Shown: positions 46,990 to 60,467, numbered from the stretch's first letter. The stretch: DNA of 64,000 nt from Streptomyces griseiscabiei (GCF_020010925.1 NZ_JAGJBZ010000005.1:1-64000); one strand, 5' to 3'. Program-made: numbers and translations. The notes: generated from the letters alone by a model not told the origin.

Positions 46990-49755
46990 TCAGTTGCCGG
47001 TCGTCTGGTTCACGGCGCTGCGGATGGCCATGTCCACGGCGCGTTCGCCCGCGAGTTCGTAGTAGAACCGGGCGCTGCCGGGGTGGTCTCGCAGCGCGCC
47101 GGCGACGATCCGCGCCGCTTGGCCGCGCAGGCGGCGCAGCCAGTTACGGGTCGCGATCTGCTGGTCGAACTCGTTGGACGCCTCGTCCCAGGTGCACATG
47201 CCGCGGGCGGCCTCCTCCAGGAGGTCCCACTGCTCTTCCTCGGCGGCATGTCGGGCGATGCCGCGCAGCCAGGCGATGGCCCTCTTGGACTCGTTGTAGT
47301 GCGGCCAGCCGTTTCCGTCACCCCGGACGTGCCCGGTCATCGCCTCCACCAGGGTGCGGGTCTGCTCGGGGTGCTCCAGCAGGAGCGGCGCGATGGTCTC
47401 CATGTCCAGGCCGGGCAGGACGTCGAGGTAGAGCTCGTAGTCGTCGCCGTGGTCGGCTGCCAGGGCGAGCAGCCGGCGGACGGCGTCGGTGTCTCCTTCC
47501 TGGGCGGCCGCCAGGAGCTGTTGGGCTCGTGCGACGGGCAGGTCGATCTGTGGTGCGGTCTCCTGCTCGACCACGTCGAGGAAGTCGGCGATCGTCTGGG
47601 GGCGCTGGCGCGGATCGCGGTAGGTGCACCGCCGGACGACGCCTCGCCAGGGCCCGGACGGCAGTAGCGGCACGTTCGCTTCCGGGGGAAGACCGGTGAG
47701 CAGCCAGCCGATGACCTTGCCCAGGCTGTAGATGTCGCTGGCGGGCGTGGCGTTGTGCGGGTCGACGGACAGTTCGGGGGCGCCGAACTCGAGGGTGCCG
47801 ATCGCAGTGCCGGTGCGCTTGGGGTTGGTGGTCTGTCCGCGGGGGCGGCGCACGATGCCCCAATCCCCGAGAACCCAGCGGCCGTCGAGGAGCAGGATGT
47901 TGGCGGGCTTGATGTCGCGGTGCAGGTAGTCCAGGCGGTGGGCGTCGGCCAGTGCGGAAGCGACCGCGTCGACCAGGGCCCGCAGCGCGGCGGCATCGTG
48001 TTGCAGTTCGGGCTGGAGGCGTTCGGCGGTGCTCTGGGCCATCGGCATGACGAACCACTCGGCCCGGGGGCTGAAGTCGAGGACCGGCATCACGTGACGG
48101 TTGGTCCCGAGCTTCTGCGCCACCTCGATCTCGCGCAGCATCCTGGCGGTCAGGTTCTCGCGCAGGGAGCGCGGTTTCTTGAAGGCGACGACGGTCCCGG
48201 TCGCCTTGTGCTCGGCCTCGTGGACGATGCCCATGCCGCCCTTGCCGTCGGGCAGCGGGAACTTCTCCAGGGCGTAGTCCTTCTTCACACCGCGGGCCAG
48301 GCGGCGCACCTCGGCGTAGGCATCGGCGGGCGGCGGCTCGGGGGCCGGTGCGGGCGGCGAGGCGGTGGCCGCGTGGCCGGTGATCTTCACCAGCACGGGG
48401 TGGACGGCGTCGACGTCGTTCGTCGGCCGCACCCCCAGCAGGTACGCGGGGCCGCCCGCCGGGTCCTGGACGAGTCCGAGGACGTCGCCGAGCTGTGCCT
48501 CGGCGACCGGTTCGCTGGTGCGGGCGGTCGTGTCGAGGGCGTGCAGTTCCACACCGACGCCCGATCCGGCCCGCCCCGCCACCAGGACGGTGTCGCCGCC
48601 GCTGCGCGCGAGATACCCCGGGTAGGACACCGGGGTCTCAATCCACTGCTCGCGAGTGCCGGCGCTGGTGCTGAGGGCGAGGTCGATGACGGCGCTGTGG
48701 CCGCCGGCGGCGAGGAGGAAGCGGCGCTCGCCGAGCCAGGCGGCCGAGCGGACCGCGGCGTCGAAGTCGAGGGCGAAGCGCTGCTGGTCGCCCACCTGCT
48801 CGTCGAGCCGGGTGAGCGCCAAGGTCGAGCCGGTGCCGGTGCCGAGCGTCGCTCCGGACCCGGACAGGACCCACACGCTCGACTCCGGCCCGAGCAGCAG
48901 GCGGGCGTTCGCCTCGAATCCGCCGCCGACCGCCCGCAGCACGCCGTCGTGCCAACGCGCCACCGCCGGCCCGCACAGCACCCACACCGACCCGTCTCCC
49001 AGGACCGCCGCGTCGCCGTGCACGCCGGGCAGGGGAAGCAGCCACCGGGTTCCGCCGCGTTGCAGGTCCACTTCCGCGAGCCCCGCCTCGGTGCTGATCA
49101 GCGCGCGCCCGGTGGGCTCCCAGGCCATCCCGGACGGTCGCACCGGCCAGGACTCGCCGGCAAGGGCGACGCGGAGGTCGACGCCTTCCGGCGTCCGGGA
49201 CGGCACGCTCGACGGTCCGGAGGGGCGGGCCGCGATGGCCAGCGCCGGCACAAGCTCCGGCGGTTCGTGGAGGAGGAGTTCGTGCAGCGGGGTGTGCGGT
49301 GGCCTTGGCGGACGGAAGGCCGCGCGAATCAGGGCGGTGAGTGGGACGAGGTCGCAGACGGCGGCCTCGAGATGGTCCCGGTCCAGGAGAACGCCCTGTG
49401 TTCGCAGGACGGCGTTCATCTCGTCGCCGATCTCCTGGCCGGTGGCCCTCGCGCAGATCAGGACCCACCGCGCTGCCGGTCCGAGGTCGCGTTCGCGGGC
49501 GGTCACCGCGATGCGGGCCGCGGTGGCCGCGTCCGCGCCCACTGCGGTCGTCACCGTGATCGCGTAGTCGCGTCCGGCGAGCTCGAAGAACACGGCCGGC
49601 TCATGAGGCGAGCGGTGGACGGCCGTCGCTTCGGGGTCGGTACGCCGGATCAGCGCCGCTACCACGTCGACCAGGAGCCGGTGGCGGTCCTGCTCCAACA
49701 ACTCCGCGGTGTGAACCTGGCCGTACTCGGCCAGCAGTTCCCGTACGTCCTCCAT
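46990..49755 (-). CDS. Propeller-Ser/Thr protein kinase fusion, 921 aa
   Basis: ATG at 49755 (MEDVRELLAEYGQ); longer in-frame sequence to 49872 lacks a site. Residues 1-160 are a compact alpha/beta domain (AVFFELAGRDYAITVTT, RWVLICARATGQE) resembling a restriction-fold or Mrr-like unit without obvious catalytic residues. Residues 190-470 are repetitive beta blades (ISTEAGLAEVDLQRGG, GDGSVWVLCGPAVARW), a likely beta-propeller sensor. The kinase follows: GKGGMGIVHEAEH loop (about 503), VAFKK, HRDIKPAN (near 612), DWG in place of DFG (near 630), GAPELS (near 657). A helical tail completes it. Hanks-type kinases phosphorylate Ser/Thr; the propeller may sense ligand. Not membrane-bound. Confidence 0.82.
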   Translation of the reverse strand: MEDVRELLAEYGQVHTAELLEQDRHRLLVDVVAALIRRTDPEATAVHRSPHEPAVFFELAGRDYAITVTTAVGADAATAARIAVTARERDLGPAARWVLICARATGQEIGDEMNAVLRTQGVLLDRDHLEAAVCDLVPLTALIRAAFRPPRPPHTPLHELLLHEPPELVPALAIAARPSGPSSVPSRTPEGVDLRVALAGESWPVRPSGMAWEPTGRALISTEAGLAEVDLQRGGTRWLLPLPGVHGDAAVLGDGSVWVLCGPAVARWHDGVLRAVGGGFEANARLLLGPESSVWVLSGSGATLGTGTGSTLALTRLDEQVGDQQRFALDFDAAVRSAAWLGERRFLLAAGGHSAVIDLALSTSAGTREQWIETPVSYPGYLARSGGDTVLVAGRAGSGVGVELHALDTTARTSEPVAEAQLGDVLGLVQDPAGGPAYLLGVRPTNDVDAVHPVLVKITGHAATASPPAPAPEPPPADAYAEVRRLARGVKKDYALEKFPLPDGKGGMGIVHEAEHKATGTVVAFKKPRSLRENLTARMLREIEVAQKLGTNRHVMPVLDFSPRAEWFVMPMAQSTAERLQPELQHDAAALRALVDAVASALADAHRLDYLHRDIKPANILLLDGRWVLGDWGIVRRPRGQTTNPKRTGTAIGTLEFGAPELSVDPHNATPASDIYSLGKVIGWLLTGLPPEANVPLLPSGPWRGVVRRCTYRDPRQRPQTIADFLDVVEQETAPQIDLPVARAQQLLAAAQEGDTDAVRRLLALAADHGDDYELYLDVLPGLDMETIAPLLLEHPEQTRTLVEAMTGHVRGDGNGWPHYNESKRAIAWLRGIARHAAEEEQWDLLEEAARGMCTWDEASNEFDQQIATRNWLRRLRGQAARIVAGALRDHPGSARFYYELAGERAVDMAIRSAVNQTTGN

Positions 49756-49939
49756 CGCCCCGCCCGTGCATCGTGCCAGCCCCGGGCTTCGTGCCCGCCG
49801 CGCTGATTGTCCATCACGGCAGTGCGCGGCGTACGCGGTCACCGGGATCAGGCAGCCGTCGACGGCGAGCATGACCGCTTCGGGCCCTGCTCGCGGTCGG
49901 CATCCCGCTCCCTGGTGCTGGTGCCGGGCGGTGATGGCA

Positions 49940-50617
49940 TCAGGGCGCCGGGGGTGCGCTGCGCCTGTGGGGATATCCCGGCGGTTCGGGGTCGATGATG
50001 CCGAGCGCGCACCCCTGCGCGACGGCCTCGTAGAGGGTACGCGCGCGGAGATGGATCTGCGCGCGGTGCAGCAGCCGGCCTGCGGTCTCGGGCTGCACCT
50101 TGAGCTCCTTGGCGACCTCCAGATGGTGCTGGCCGCTCGCGAGGAGTCGGAGCGCGGTCAGTTCGTGCTCGGTGAGCTGCGGATGCCACCGCAGGATCGG
50201 CCGGGCGATGTGCGGGTGGTCGGTCTCCACGCCGTAGCCGGCGGCGCGCAGGCGCTCGGCCACCTCTTCGGCGACCGCGACCGACCGATGGCGGCCGCCC
50301 CCGCACACCACGTGCAGGTCGACGCGTCGGCCAGCCCTCGCCTGACCAAGGAGCGCGAGCGCGCGGCGGGTGCTGCGGTCGATGAGGCGCTCCGCTCCGG
50401 GCGAGCTGAGGACGTAGGCGCGCACCTCGGGGTCCAGGCCGGTGGAGTGGAGCATCCGGTCACGCATGGTCGGGTCCTCGGGCGGGTTGCGCAGCGGGCG
50501 GGCATCCACGCGGAGCGCGTCGCCTCGGGGTGCGTCGTGGTGGCCTTCTCCGTAGCTGATGATGACGGTCTGGATGAGGGCATGCGGGGACTGGGAGCCC
50601 ATGAGGTCGCTGGTCAT
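49940..50617 (-). CDS. RapZ C-terminal-domain/LuxR-HTH fusion, 225 aa
   Basis: Start at 50617 or 50602 (second ATG); neither has a good site. The first 140 residues match the RapZ (YvcJ) C-terminal RNA-binding-type domain: VIISYGEG, VDARPLRNPPEDPTMRDRML, the glycine/arginine motif VVCGGGRHRSVAVAEEVAER, then DHPHI. It lacks the N-terminal RapZ kinase. Residues 145-205 are a LuxR/GerE-type HTH: LTEHELTALRLLASGQHH, then EVAKELKVQPETAGRLLHRA. RapZ-C binds a metabolite and RNA in enterobacteria; fusion to a DNA-binding HTH suggests a regulator linking a small molecule or RNA to transcription. Divergent from the endonuclease VII-like gene. Confidence 0.7.
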   Translation of the reverse strand: MTSDLMGSQSPHALIQTVIISYGEGHHDAPRGDALRVDARPLRNPPEDPTMRDRMLHSTGLDPEVRAYVLSSPGAERLIDRSTRRALALLGQARAGRRVDLHVVCGGGRHRSVAVAEEVAERLRAAGYGVETDHPHIARPILRWHPQLTEHELTALRLLASGQHHLEVAKELKVQPETAGRLLHRAQIHLRARTLYEAVAQGCALGIIDPEPPGYPHRRSAPPAP

Positions 50618-50770
50618 GCGGTAAGTCTCGGGTCAACGCGGCTGGCGGTGCAGGGTGTTGGACGTGTTGCCTGTTGCCTGTTCACCCCTCCCCGGCAACC
50701 GGGCCGGGAGGATCCCGCAGACTCCAGGCCCGGCGACGTCGCGGGCGTCGGAGCCGTGCCAGATCCGAGA

Positions 50771-50783
50771 CTCTGTCCACAGG
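50771..50783 (+). promoter_or_regulatory. CTCTGTCCACAGG box, copy 3
   Basis: Exact 13-mer 24 bases upstream of the endonuclease VII-like start, in the intergenic space of the divergent RapZ-C/LuxR-HTH gene. Same word as upstream of both ADP-ribosyltransferase-like genes. Confidence 0.5.
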
Positions 50784-50806
50784 GCGCCAGGCCGAGGGTC
50801 GGCGGC

Positions 50807-52078
50807 ATGTACAGGACTCCTTCTCAAGCACTGTCCCTGTTCGACGAGTTGACCCAGGGCGCACCGATCCCTGTCTTTCCTCGCGAGTTCACCCGGGCCC
50901 GGCCGCGGTACCAGTCGCACGGCGACGTCCTCATCGGTGATGTCCACGTCCCCCGCTACAAGCACCACGGACGCTGGCACTACCTGGAGAAGGACGTACG
51001 CCGGGCGGCTCGGCAGCTGCCGCTGGACCTGGACGACGTCGTCGCCGTCGACCTGCCGAACGCCGAATGGACACCGAAGGCCGACTGGCGGGCCCAGCTG
51101 GGCAGGTGGCTGGCCGACCTCGCCCGGCGTGTCTATCCGGGGCAGGATCCGGCGCCGTGGCCGGATGCCCGGCCCGGCGCGCTGGAGTTTCCGGGCGCCC
51201 AGGTCGACGTGTTCAGCATCGGCGGGACGCTGCCGCTGCGGCTGTTGGGCCGGGCACAGGGGCAGTGGGTGCTTCCCCGGGCCTACGCCGAGCTCCTGGA
51301 CCGCTGGCAGGCGCAAGAGAACGAACTGGCCGAGCAGGTCCGGATCTGCCGCGACTGCGGCACGCGGGGGCCGGCCGACGGGAGCTGGCGGACCGTGGAG
51401 GACACCGGCTACGTCACACGCTGCCCGCCCTGCTCCCGGGCGCTCGTGCCCCGCTACGAGGGCCAGCTGACCGGCAGGACCTACCAGTGGGCCCGCGAGA
51501 GCCGGCACCGGGCCGCCGAGTACCTGTGCCGGCTCTGCGGGGCGCAACGCGCGTGGGCGTGGGACCACTGCCACAGCGAGGAGCACGAGTTCGTGCGCGG
51601 CCCGCTGTGCGGCAGCTGCAACACCAGCGAGGGGAAGAAGAAGTTCGAGGCGGTCTTCCTGCAGCGGCAGGGAGCTGTCGGGTACCTGCTGGGCTGCCCG
51701 GGCTGCCGGGCGGAACGCAGTCTGCCGGAGCAGTACCATCCGGCGGTCGTCCAGGCGCACCTGGAGCGCACGGAGCGGCACGGCCGCTGTGCCGAGCAGC
51801 CGGCCGTGACGCCGGCGGGCGCGGCGGACGGGGCGGACGGGGCGTACCAGTTCGTGCTGCGGTGCCGGCAGCACCCCCGGGTGCCGGCGTGGACGAGGAG
51901 CGTCACCGTGGGAGAAGCGCACGCCTTGGTGCGCGGTGTCGTCGATTCCGCGCTGTCCGGGGCGGCGGCAGCCTCCGAGGGCGGGCGGTGCACGGGCCGG
52001 GCGGAGGCGCCTGCCGGACGGAGGCGGACCAGCGGTTCCGCGAGCAGGAGCCGCCCGGCGGCCGGGCACACCGCCTGA
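50807..52078 (+). CDS. Recombination endonuclease VII-like nuclease, 423 aa
   Basis: ATG 50807. N-terminal 190 residues hold ALSLFDELTQGAPIPVFP, a pair of WRAQLGRWLADLARRVYPG-type helices, and a first Cys set ICRDCGT with CPPCSR (zinc). Residues 240-285 carry the endonuclease VII motif: YLCRLCGAQRAWAWDHCH, then FVRGPLCGSCNTSEG, i.e. C-x2-C...D-H-C-H...R-G-x-L-C-x2-C-N, as in phage T4 gp49, which resolves branched DNA. A second set of cysteines near 297-300 (CPGCRAE) adds another ribbon. It is larger than phage endonuclease VII (about 160 aa), so the zinc domains are additions. It probably cuts branched or damaged DNA. Confidence 0.8.
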   Translation: MYRTPSQALSLFDELTQGAPIPVFPREFTRARPRYQSHGDVLIGDVHVPRYKHHGRWHYLEKDVRRAARQLPLDLDDVVAVDLPNAEWTPKADWRAQLGRWLADLARRVYPGQDPAPWPDARPGALEFPGAQVDVFSIGGTLPLRLLGRAQGQWVLPRAYAELLDRWQAQENELAEQVRICRDCGTRGPADGSWRTVEDTGYVTRCPPCSRALVPRYEGQLTGRTYQWARESRHRAAEYLCRLCGAQRAWAWDHCHSEEHEFVRGPLCGSCNTSEGKKKFEAVFLQRQGAVGYLLGCPGCRAERSLPEQYHPAVVQAHLERTERHGRCAEQPAVTPAGAADGADGAYQFVLRCRQHPRVPAWTRSVTVGEAHALVRGVVDSALSGAAAASEGGRCTGRAEAPAGRRRTSGSASRSRPAAGHTA

Positions 52079-52268
52079 AGCACGGCGCGGGCCGGGCGGG
52101 CGCTGGCCGCATACCGGGCCCCGGTGCCGGGCGTGCGGCTCCCTGGCGGGCGCCCGGCGGCCGGGGCCCCGGCCAGCACCAGGCCCGGGGCCTCTGTCGG
52201 TGACGCCTGGTACCTGGTGTCCTGTCAGATACGCCGCGAGTACGCCGGGTCGCCGGGAGACGCGCTCC

Positions 52269-52394
52269 ATGCCCTTCACCGCGCTGCACCCTGAACTGGG
52301 CCGCCTCGACTCCACTGTCCGTGGTCTCGGGCACGGCCTGGAGTGGGATCGGATCCACAAGGTCCGGCCCCGCGTGCTGCCAAACCGCGCTTGA
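52269..52394 (+). pseudogene. Truncated CoiA-like competence/nuclease gene, N-terminal fragment
   Basis: ATG 52269 starts a protein (FTALHPELGRLDSTVRGLGH, then HKVRPR) that resembles the N-terminus of Streptomyces CoiA-family proteins, which continue with a zinc motif. Here the frame stops after 41 codons (RVLPNRA*) and the zinc part is missing, so only a stub remains. The similarity is recalled, not searched. Confidence 0.4.
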
Positions 52395-52403
52395 CAATCG
52401 GCA

Positions 52404-52675
52404 TTGGGAAGTTGCCTGTTATGCAGGGCCCGCGCGGCTCTCGCGGCCGAGGCGACGGCCGTGCTCGAGGCCGATGCGGAACAGCCGGCCCGCGCCCACG
52501 ACGCCGAGGGCGGCGACCCGGGGATCTACTACCGGCAGCAGCCCGTGAACGAGACGGCCTACGAGCGGGCCTGCGACGCGCTTGCAGCCTTCGACGCCGA
52601 GCACCCCCGCAGATCATCGCGGGGGTGCGTGAGCAGGAGGCCGACGACGTACGCCGCCGCCTGAAGTTCGACTGA
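52404..52675 (+). pseudogene. Frameshifted small gene
   Basis: Coding-like residues run in one frame (ATAVLEADAEQPARAHDAEG, IYYRQQPVNETAYERA) to AEHP, then continue in another (QIIAGVREQEADDVRRRLKF, TGA at 52673-52675). One extra C in the CCCCC run at 52603 would fuse them. A TTGACA-17-TTATGC promoter-like site (about 52390-52418) precedes it. Confidence 0.5.
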
Positions 52676-52708
52676 CCTTTCGACTGACCTGGGGGTGGTG
52701 AGGGGGTG

Positions 52709-52742
52709 CCGGCCCGCACCGGTTGTCCGGGGCGGGCCGGCC
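52709..52742. terminator. Hairpin, 10-bp stem
   Basis: GCCGGCCCGC repeats inverted as GCGGGCCGGC after a short loop, between the convergent pseudogene and SWIM gene. Confidence 0.5.
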
Positions 52743-52924
52743 GGCCTCGTTTGCCATCCGAGGCGGTGTCCCGCCCGCTGCCACGGCCAGGACGTGCGCT
52801 GCGTCGGGAACCACCCGTCGGCAGCCGCGCGCTGCGCGCCCTTGGCAGTGGACACGCAGCGTCCCGGCCCTTCCCGGGGCCGGGTCTTACGGAAAAGCGT
52901 ATCGGCGGGGACCGACACCGGGGG

Positions 52925-54120
52925 CTATCGCGTGCGGCGGAACGCCCTGGCTGCGGTGCGCGCGGCGCGGTAGGCGTCGGCGGGGCAGGCGGAGGGGCCG
53001 GGGACGGGTTGCCAGGTGCCGTACGGGGCGAGGTAGGGGTGCCAGCGGCCGTCGGGTCCGTAGCGGAGCTGGACGCCGGCGGCCTGGTCGGTGAGGTGGT
53101 TGTCCTCGCATTCGACGGTGGCGCTGGGGGCGGGCCGAAGGGGCTGGATGTCGGCCTGGGCGCGGGCGAGGACGTCGTGGTCGACGGTGTAGCGGTGGAG
53201 GTAGGCGGAGGCGCCGGCGGGTCCGCCGTGGGTGTGGGCGAGCGTGAGGTGCCCCATGGCGACGACGTCGAGGCCGAGGTGGTCGATCGCGGCCTGCCGG
53301 AACGGGGCGCCGTGTTCGAGGGCGGTGAAGCGGGCGAGGTCGCTGCCGGTGTCGGTGCCGGTCGGCTGGTCGGTGCCGGCCAGGAGTGCTCGGGCTCGGT
53401 GGGCGGCGTCGGCGACGAGGGCGTTCTGGGCGGGTAGTTCGGGCAGCGGCGCGGGCGGCGGTGGGAGCGGTCCGTTAAGAACCGGGCGGGCGGCGGCGAG
53501 GTCGAGTTCGACGGGTTCGGGCATCGGGGCAGGCTGCTGAGGGGGAACGAACGGGGCGGCGTCGGCGGTGGGGCGTGCAGGCGACGTCGGGGCGCGGTGC
53601 GGGGAGGGGACGCGGGCCGCGGCGGTGGAGTGGCCGTGGGCGCGCAGGTTCTTCTTGATGTGCTGGTAGGGGCGGCCGCGGAGGGTGAACAGCGGGGCGG
53701 GCGCGGCGCGGAGCCGTTCGGCGAGGAGCAGTCCGACGGCGAGGGTGTGCGCGCACGGGCCGGCGGGCGCCGCAGGGCAGGTGCAGGTGTGGGTGAGGTC
53801 GTGCGCGGAGGGGAGCAGCGGAATGCCCGCAGTGCGGTCGGGGTCAGCGAGGTGGTCGCCGATGATGCTGGAGGTGTGCGTGGCGATCGCTGCTTCGATG
53901 CGGTCCCACTGCGCCTCGGTGAGTTCCTCGACGAGGAGACGGGGGCGGACGGGCCGGCCGTCGGCCAGGGGGAACTTGGCGGTGGCGAAGCCCTTGTTGA
54001 TGTTGAGCTGGGTGCCTGTGGTGGTGAGGAGACGGCGTGCGGCGTTCAGGGTCGCGGTGTCGGCGTGGGTGGTGAGCGTGGCGGTCAGGGCGCGGGCCCA
54101 CACGTCGGTGGTGCGGGCGC

Positions 54121-54124
<4 letters not shown>
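52925..54124 (-). CDS. SWIM zinc-finger protein, 399 aa
   Basis: ATG 54124 overlaps the helicase stop (ATGA), so the two are translated together. Residues 95-140 contain CTCPAAPAGPCAHTLAV, the C-x-C-x(n)-C-x-H SWIM signature that binds zinc and nucleic acid or protein. The second half is Pro-rich then helical (YLHRYTVDHDVLARAQAD). SWIM proteins commonly sit beside SNF2 helicases in actinobacteria and are thought to assist them. The C-terminus is basic (AARTAARAFRRTR). Confidence 0.85.
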
Positions 54125-58349
<4,225 letters not shown>

Positions 58350-58359
<10 letters not shown>

Positions 58360-59021
58360 TCCCCTGCTCCTGCTCGGTCCGTCGGCGTCTGTACCTTGGG
58401 TCGGTCACTGACGGCCAGGACTCCGCCACAGTAAGGGAGGACACCGACACGTCCGGCGCTGCGCCTCGAAGCTCCCCGTCGCGGGCCGGGCGGGGGCATC
58501 GGGTCGTGGCGCGCACGCCGCCTCCTGGGTGGTGGCCGGAGCGTCGGGCAGGGGGCCGCCCCATGTCCCTGGTCGCGCGGGTGCTCGGGTCGAAGTTGGC
58601 GTAGCCGACCAGGCGTCCGTGTCCGTGGTACGGGGGGCTTGCCGGAGCGGCATTTAATGATCTCCAGGCTCTCGCGGACGTAGTCGAGTGCGTCGAGCGG
58701 CAGGAGCCAGACGATGTCGGTCTCAGCGGAGAGCTGTCCGGGCTGCAGACGGGAGGCGGGGGCCGCAGCTCCGGGAACCGGGGCCGGTCCCTCAACGGTC
58801 CCTGCTTCAGTCCCTCGGCCGTCGTCGCAGCTCAGCGGGGGTGTGGACCGGGTCTCAGGGACGGACAGGGACTGAGTTCCGCAATTGTGCGGCGCTGGAG
58901 TCCGTGCGGCGTTCGGCGCGAGGGATCCATGGGGCATGTCGGTCTCTGAGCGTGCCACCCGCGTCAGGGTCGGGCGGGGTGCGCGCTGTTCTCCGAGCTG
59001 GGAGTTGGATGTCCTGGTCAT
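58350..59021 (-). CDS. Hypothetical protein, 223 aa, coupled at both ends; possibly frameshifted
   Basis: ATG 59021 overlaps the stop of the preceding gene and its own stop (58350-58352) overlaps GTG 58353 of the helicase, both by four bases, so this frame is very probably translated. The first 120 residues end in a well-formed helical part (SAETDIVWLLPLDALDYVRE). Downstream of residue 121 (IIKCRSG) composition becomes Arg/Pro-rich, whereas an adjacent frame reads NAAPASPPYHGHGRLVGYAN, more protein-like, so a frameshift near 58650 is possible. No family. Confidence 0.5.
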
Positions 59022-60334
59022 GCGGCGCGCCCTGCTTCCCCGTTGTCGGTGGGTGCCGGTCCGGTCCAGACGGGCCGGTAGCGATCTCGTACGTCCCAGC
59101 CGCGCCATCGTTCGTCGAGGAGTTCGCCCGTGTCGGGGTCGACGACTCCCTCGGGCACGAGCACCGGGCGTGGTCGTACGGGGCGGGCACGGGTGGCGCG
59201 TTCGGCGATCCACCGCTGGTAGTTGGCGCGTTCGCGGGCGTGCCGCGCTCTGCGGCGCTCGCCGAAGCCCGCGGTGCCCTGCTGCTCGGCGGCCTCGGTG
59301 AGGACCTTGTCGTCGGGCTGGAGACGTACGGGGCCGGCGAGGTCGGGGGCCAGGTAGTACAGGCCCTCGCATTCGCGGACGAGGCCGTCGGCGACGAGTT
59401 TGTCCAGACGGCGGGCGACGGTGGTGCGGTGCAAGCTGGTGGCCTGCTGCAGCTGGGCGGGCTCCAGTCCTTCTGTGACGTCGAGGCAGGCCAGGATGCG
59501 GGCGCCGCTGGTGCCGTGGGCGAAGTGGTGGAAGGCGTCGTGGGCCATCACCGAGGCGAGTGCGGCCGTGTCGGTGAAGGTGTGCGGATCCGGGACAGTT
59601 GCCAACTCCCCGGGAGTGGGGGGCAGGGAGTGTCCCGGAGCTGCACGAGCGAGGAGCTCGGCTACGTGGTCGGGGATCTTCAACCGCCACCTCGAGCCGT
59701 GGTTCTTCCCCGTGCCGGCCTCCAGCAGCTGAAGCCACCCGGCGTCGACGAGCCGCTTGTCGCTGGCCTCGGCGGTCGACTTCGCGCAGCCCATCCGCTC
59801 GGCGTGCGGGCGCAGCGCGGTGGTGTGCTCCAGTCCGCCGGCCCGCTCGCACAGCGTGAGGCGGGCGGCGATGTTCTTCTGGTCGACCGCTCCCCCGCCG
59901 CGGGCCGGCCAGGCGAGGTGTTCCACGACATGGCGGACCTCGTTGATCTGCTCCAGGGCGTCCGGGCGGCCGGTGATCGCGGTGTTGCGGGCGGCGAACT
60001 CGCGGGCCTTCTCCAGCATCGCGGTGAGCTTGTTCTCCGCGTACTGGGCGCCCTTGCGCTCGCGGAGCCTGCGCGCCCACCAGCCGCCCCGGGTCGGCGT
60101 GTAGATGAGGGCCTGGTGGAAGTCCGCGGGAGCCCATTCGCGGCCCGGCTGCGAACAGGCGAGCGCGAGCGCCATGGTGAGCCGGTAGCCGGAGTCCGGA
60201 TCGTCCCGTCCGGCGTACCGGCCCTCGACGTCGCCCTCCAGCAGCAGCCGTCGGGACCGTCGGGTGAGCGGGCGCCGCTCCCACACCGGCACCGGCGCAG
60301 TGCGGCGGGCGCGGGGAAGAGTCCTGGTGTTCAT
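59018..60334 (-). CDS. Plasmid winged-helix protein, 438 aa
   Basis: ATG 60334 (MNTRTLPRARRTAP); the site is weak. The N-terminal 130 residues have ALALACSQPGREWAPADFH and TPTRGGWWARRLRERKGAQY, typical of actinobacterial plasmid proteins. Two winged-helix domains follow: ERMGCAKSTAEASDKRLVDA (near residue 190) and LQQATSLHRTTVARRLDKLV (near 290) with an ARILACLDVTEGL start. The C-terminus is basic and Pro-rich. I place it in the replication/regulation group by neighbourhood (next to the 895-aa protein). The stop overlaps the next start. Confidence 0.68.
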   Translation of the reverse strand: MNTRTLPRARRTAPVPVWERRPLTRRSRRLLLEGDVEGRYAGRDDPDSGYRLTMALALACSQPGREWAPADFHQALIYTPTRGGWWARRLRERKGAQYAENKLTAMLEKAREFAARNTAITGRPDALEQINEVRHVVEHLAWPARGGGAVDQKNIAARLTLCERAGGLEHTTALRPHAERMGCAKSTAEASDKRLVDAGWLQLLEAGTGKNHGSRWRLKIPDHVAELLARAAPGHSLPPTPGELATVPDPHTFTDTAALASVMAHDAFHHFAHGTSGARILACLDVTEGLEPAQLQQATSLHRTTVARRLDKLVADGLVRECEGLYYLAPDLAGPVRLQPDDKVLTEAAEQQGTAGFGERRRARHARERANYQRWIAERATRARPVRPRPVLVPEGVVDPDTGELLDERWRGWDVRDRYRPVWTGPAPTDNGEAGRAA

Positions 60335-60355
60335 GGCATCTCCCCTGCTCGCAGG

Positions 60356-60370
60356 GGGGACACCACGTCC
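60356..60370 (+). repeat. GGGGACACCACGTCC element, copy 9
   Basis: GGGAC pairs with GTCCC across ACCAC. It lies between two minus-strand genes (stop at 60468, start at 60334), so on the minus strand it is a short hairpin in the same place as a terminator or leader. Confidence 0.6.
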
Positions 60371-60467
60371 CGGAGCAGCCGGGTCTGCGGGCGAGGGCCC
60401 GGTGGTGAGGACGAGGGCGGCGGCGGGGGGCCGGAGAGCGTAGGGGCCGTGAGGGTGGCGAGGGTGT

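Noticed and set aside
47755..49806. 683-codon plus-strand frame opposite the kinase
   Set aside because: The minus strand encodes a recognisable kinase; this frame has no motif.
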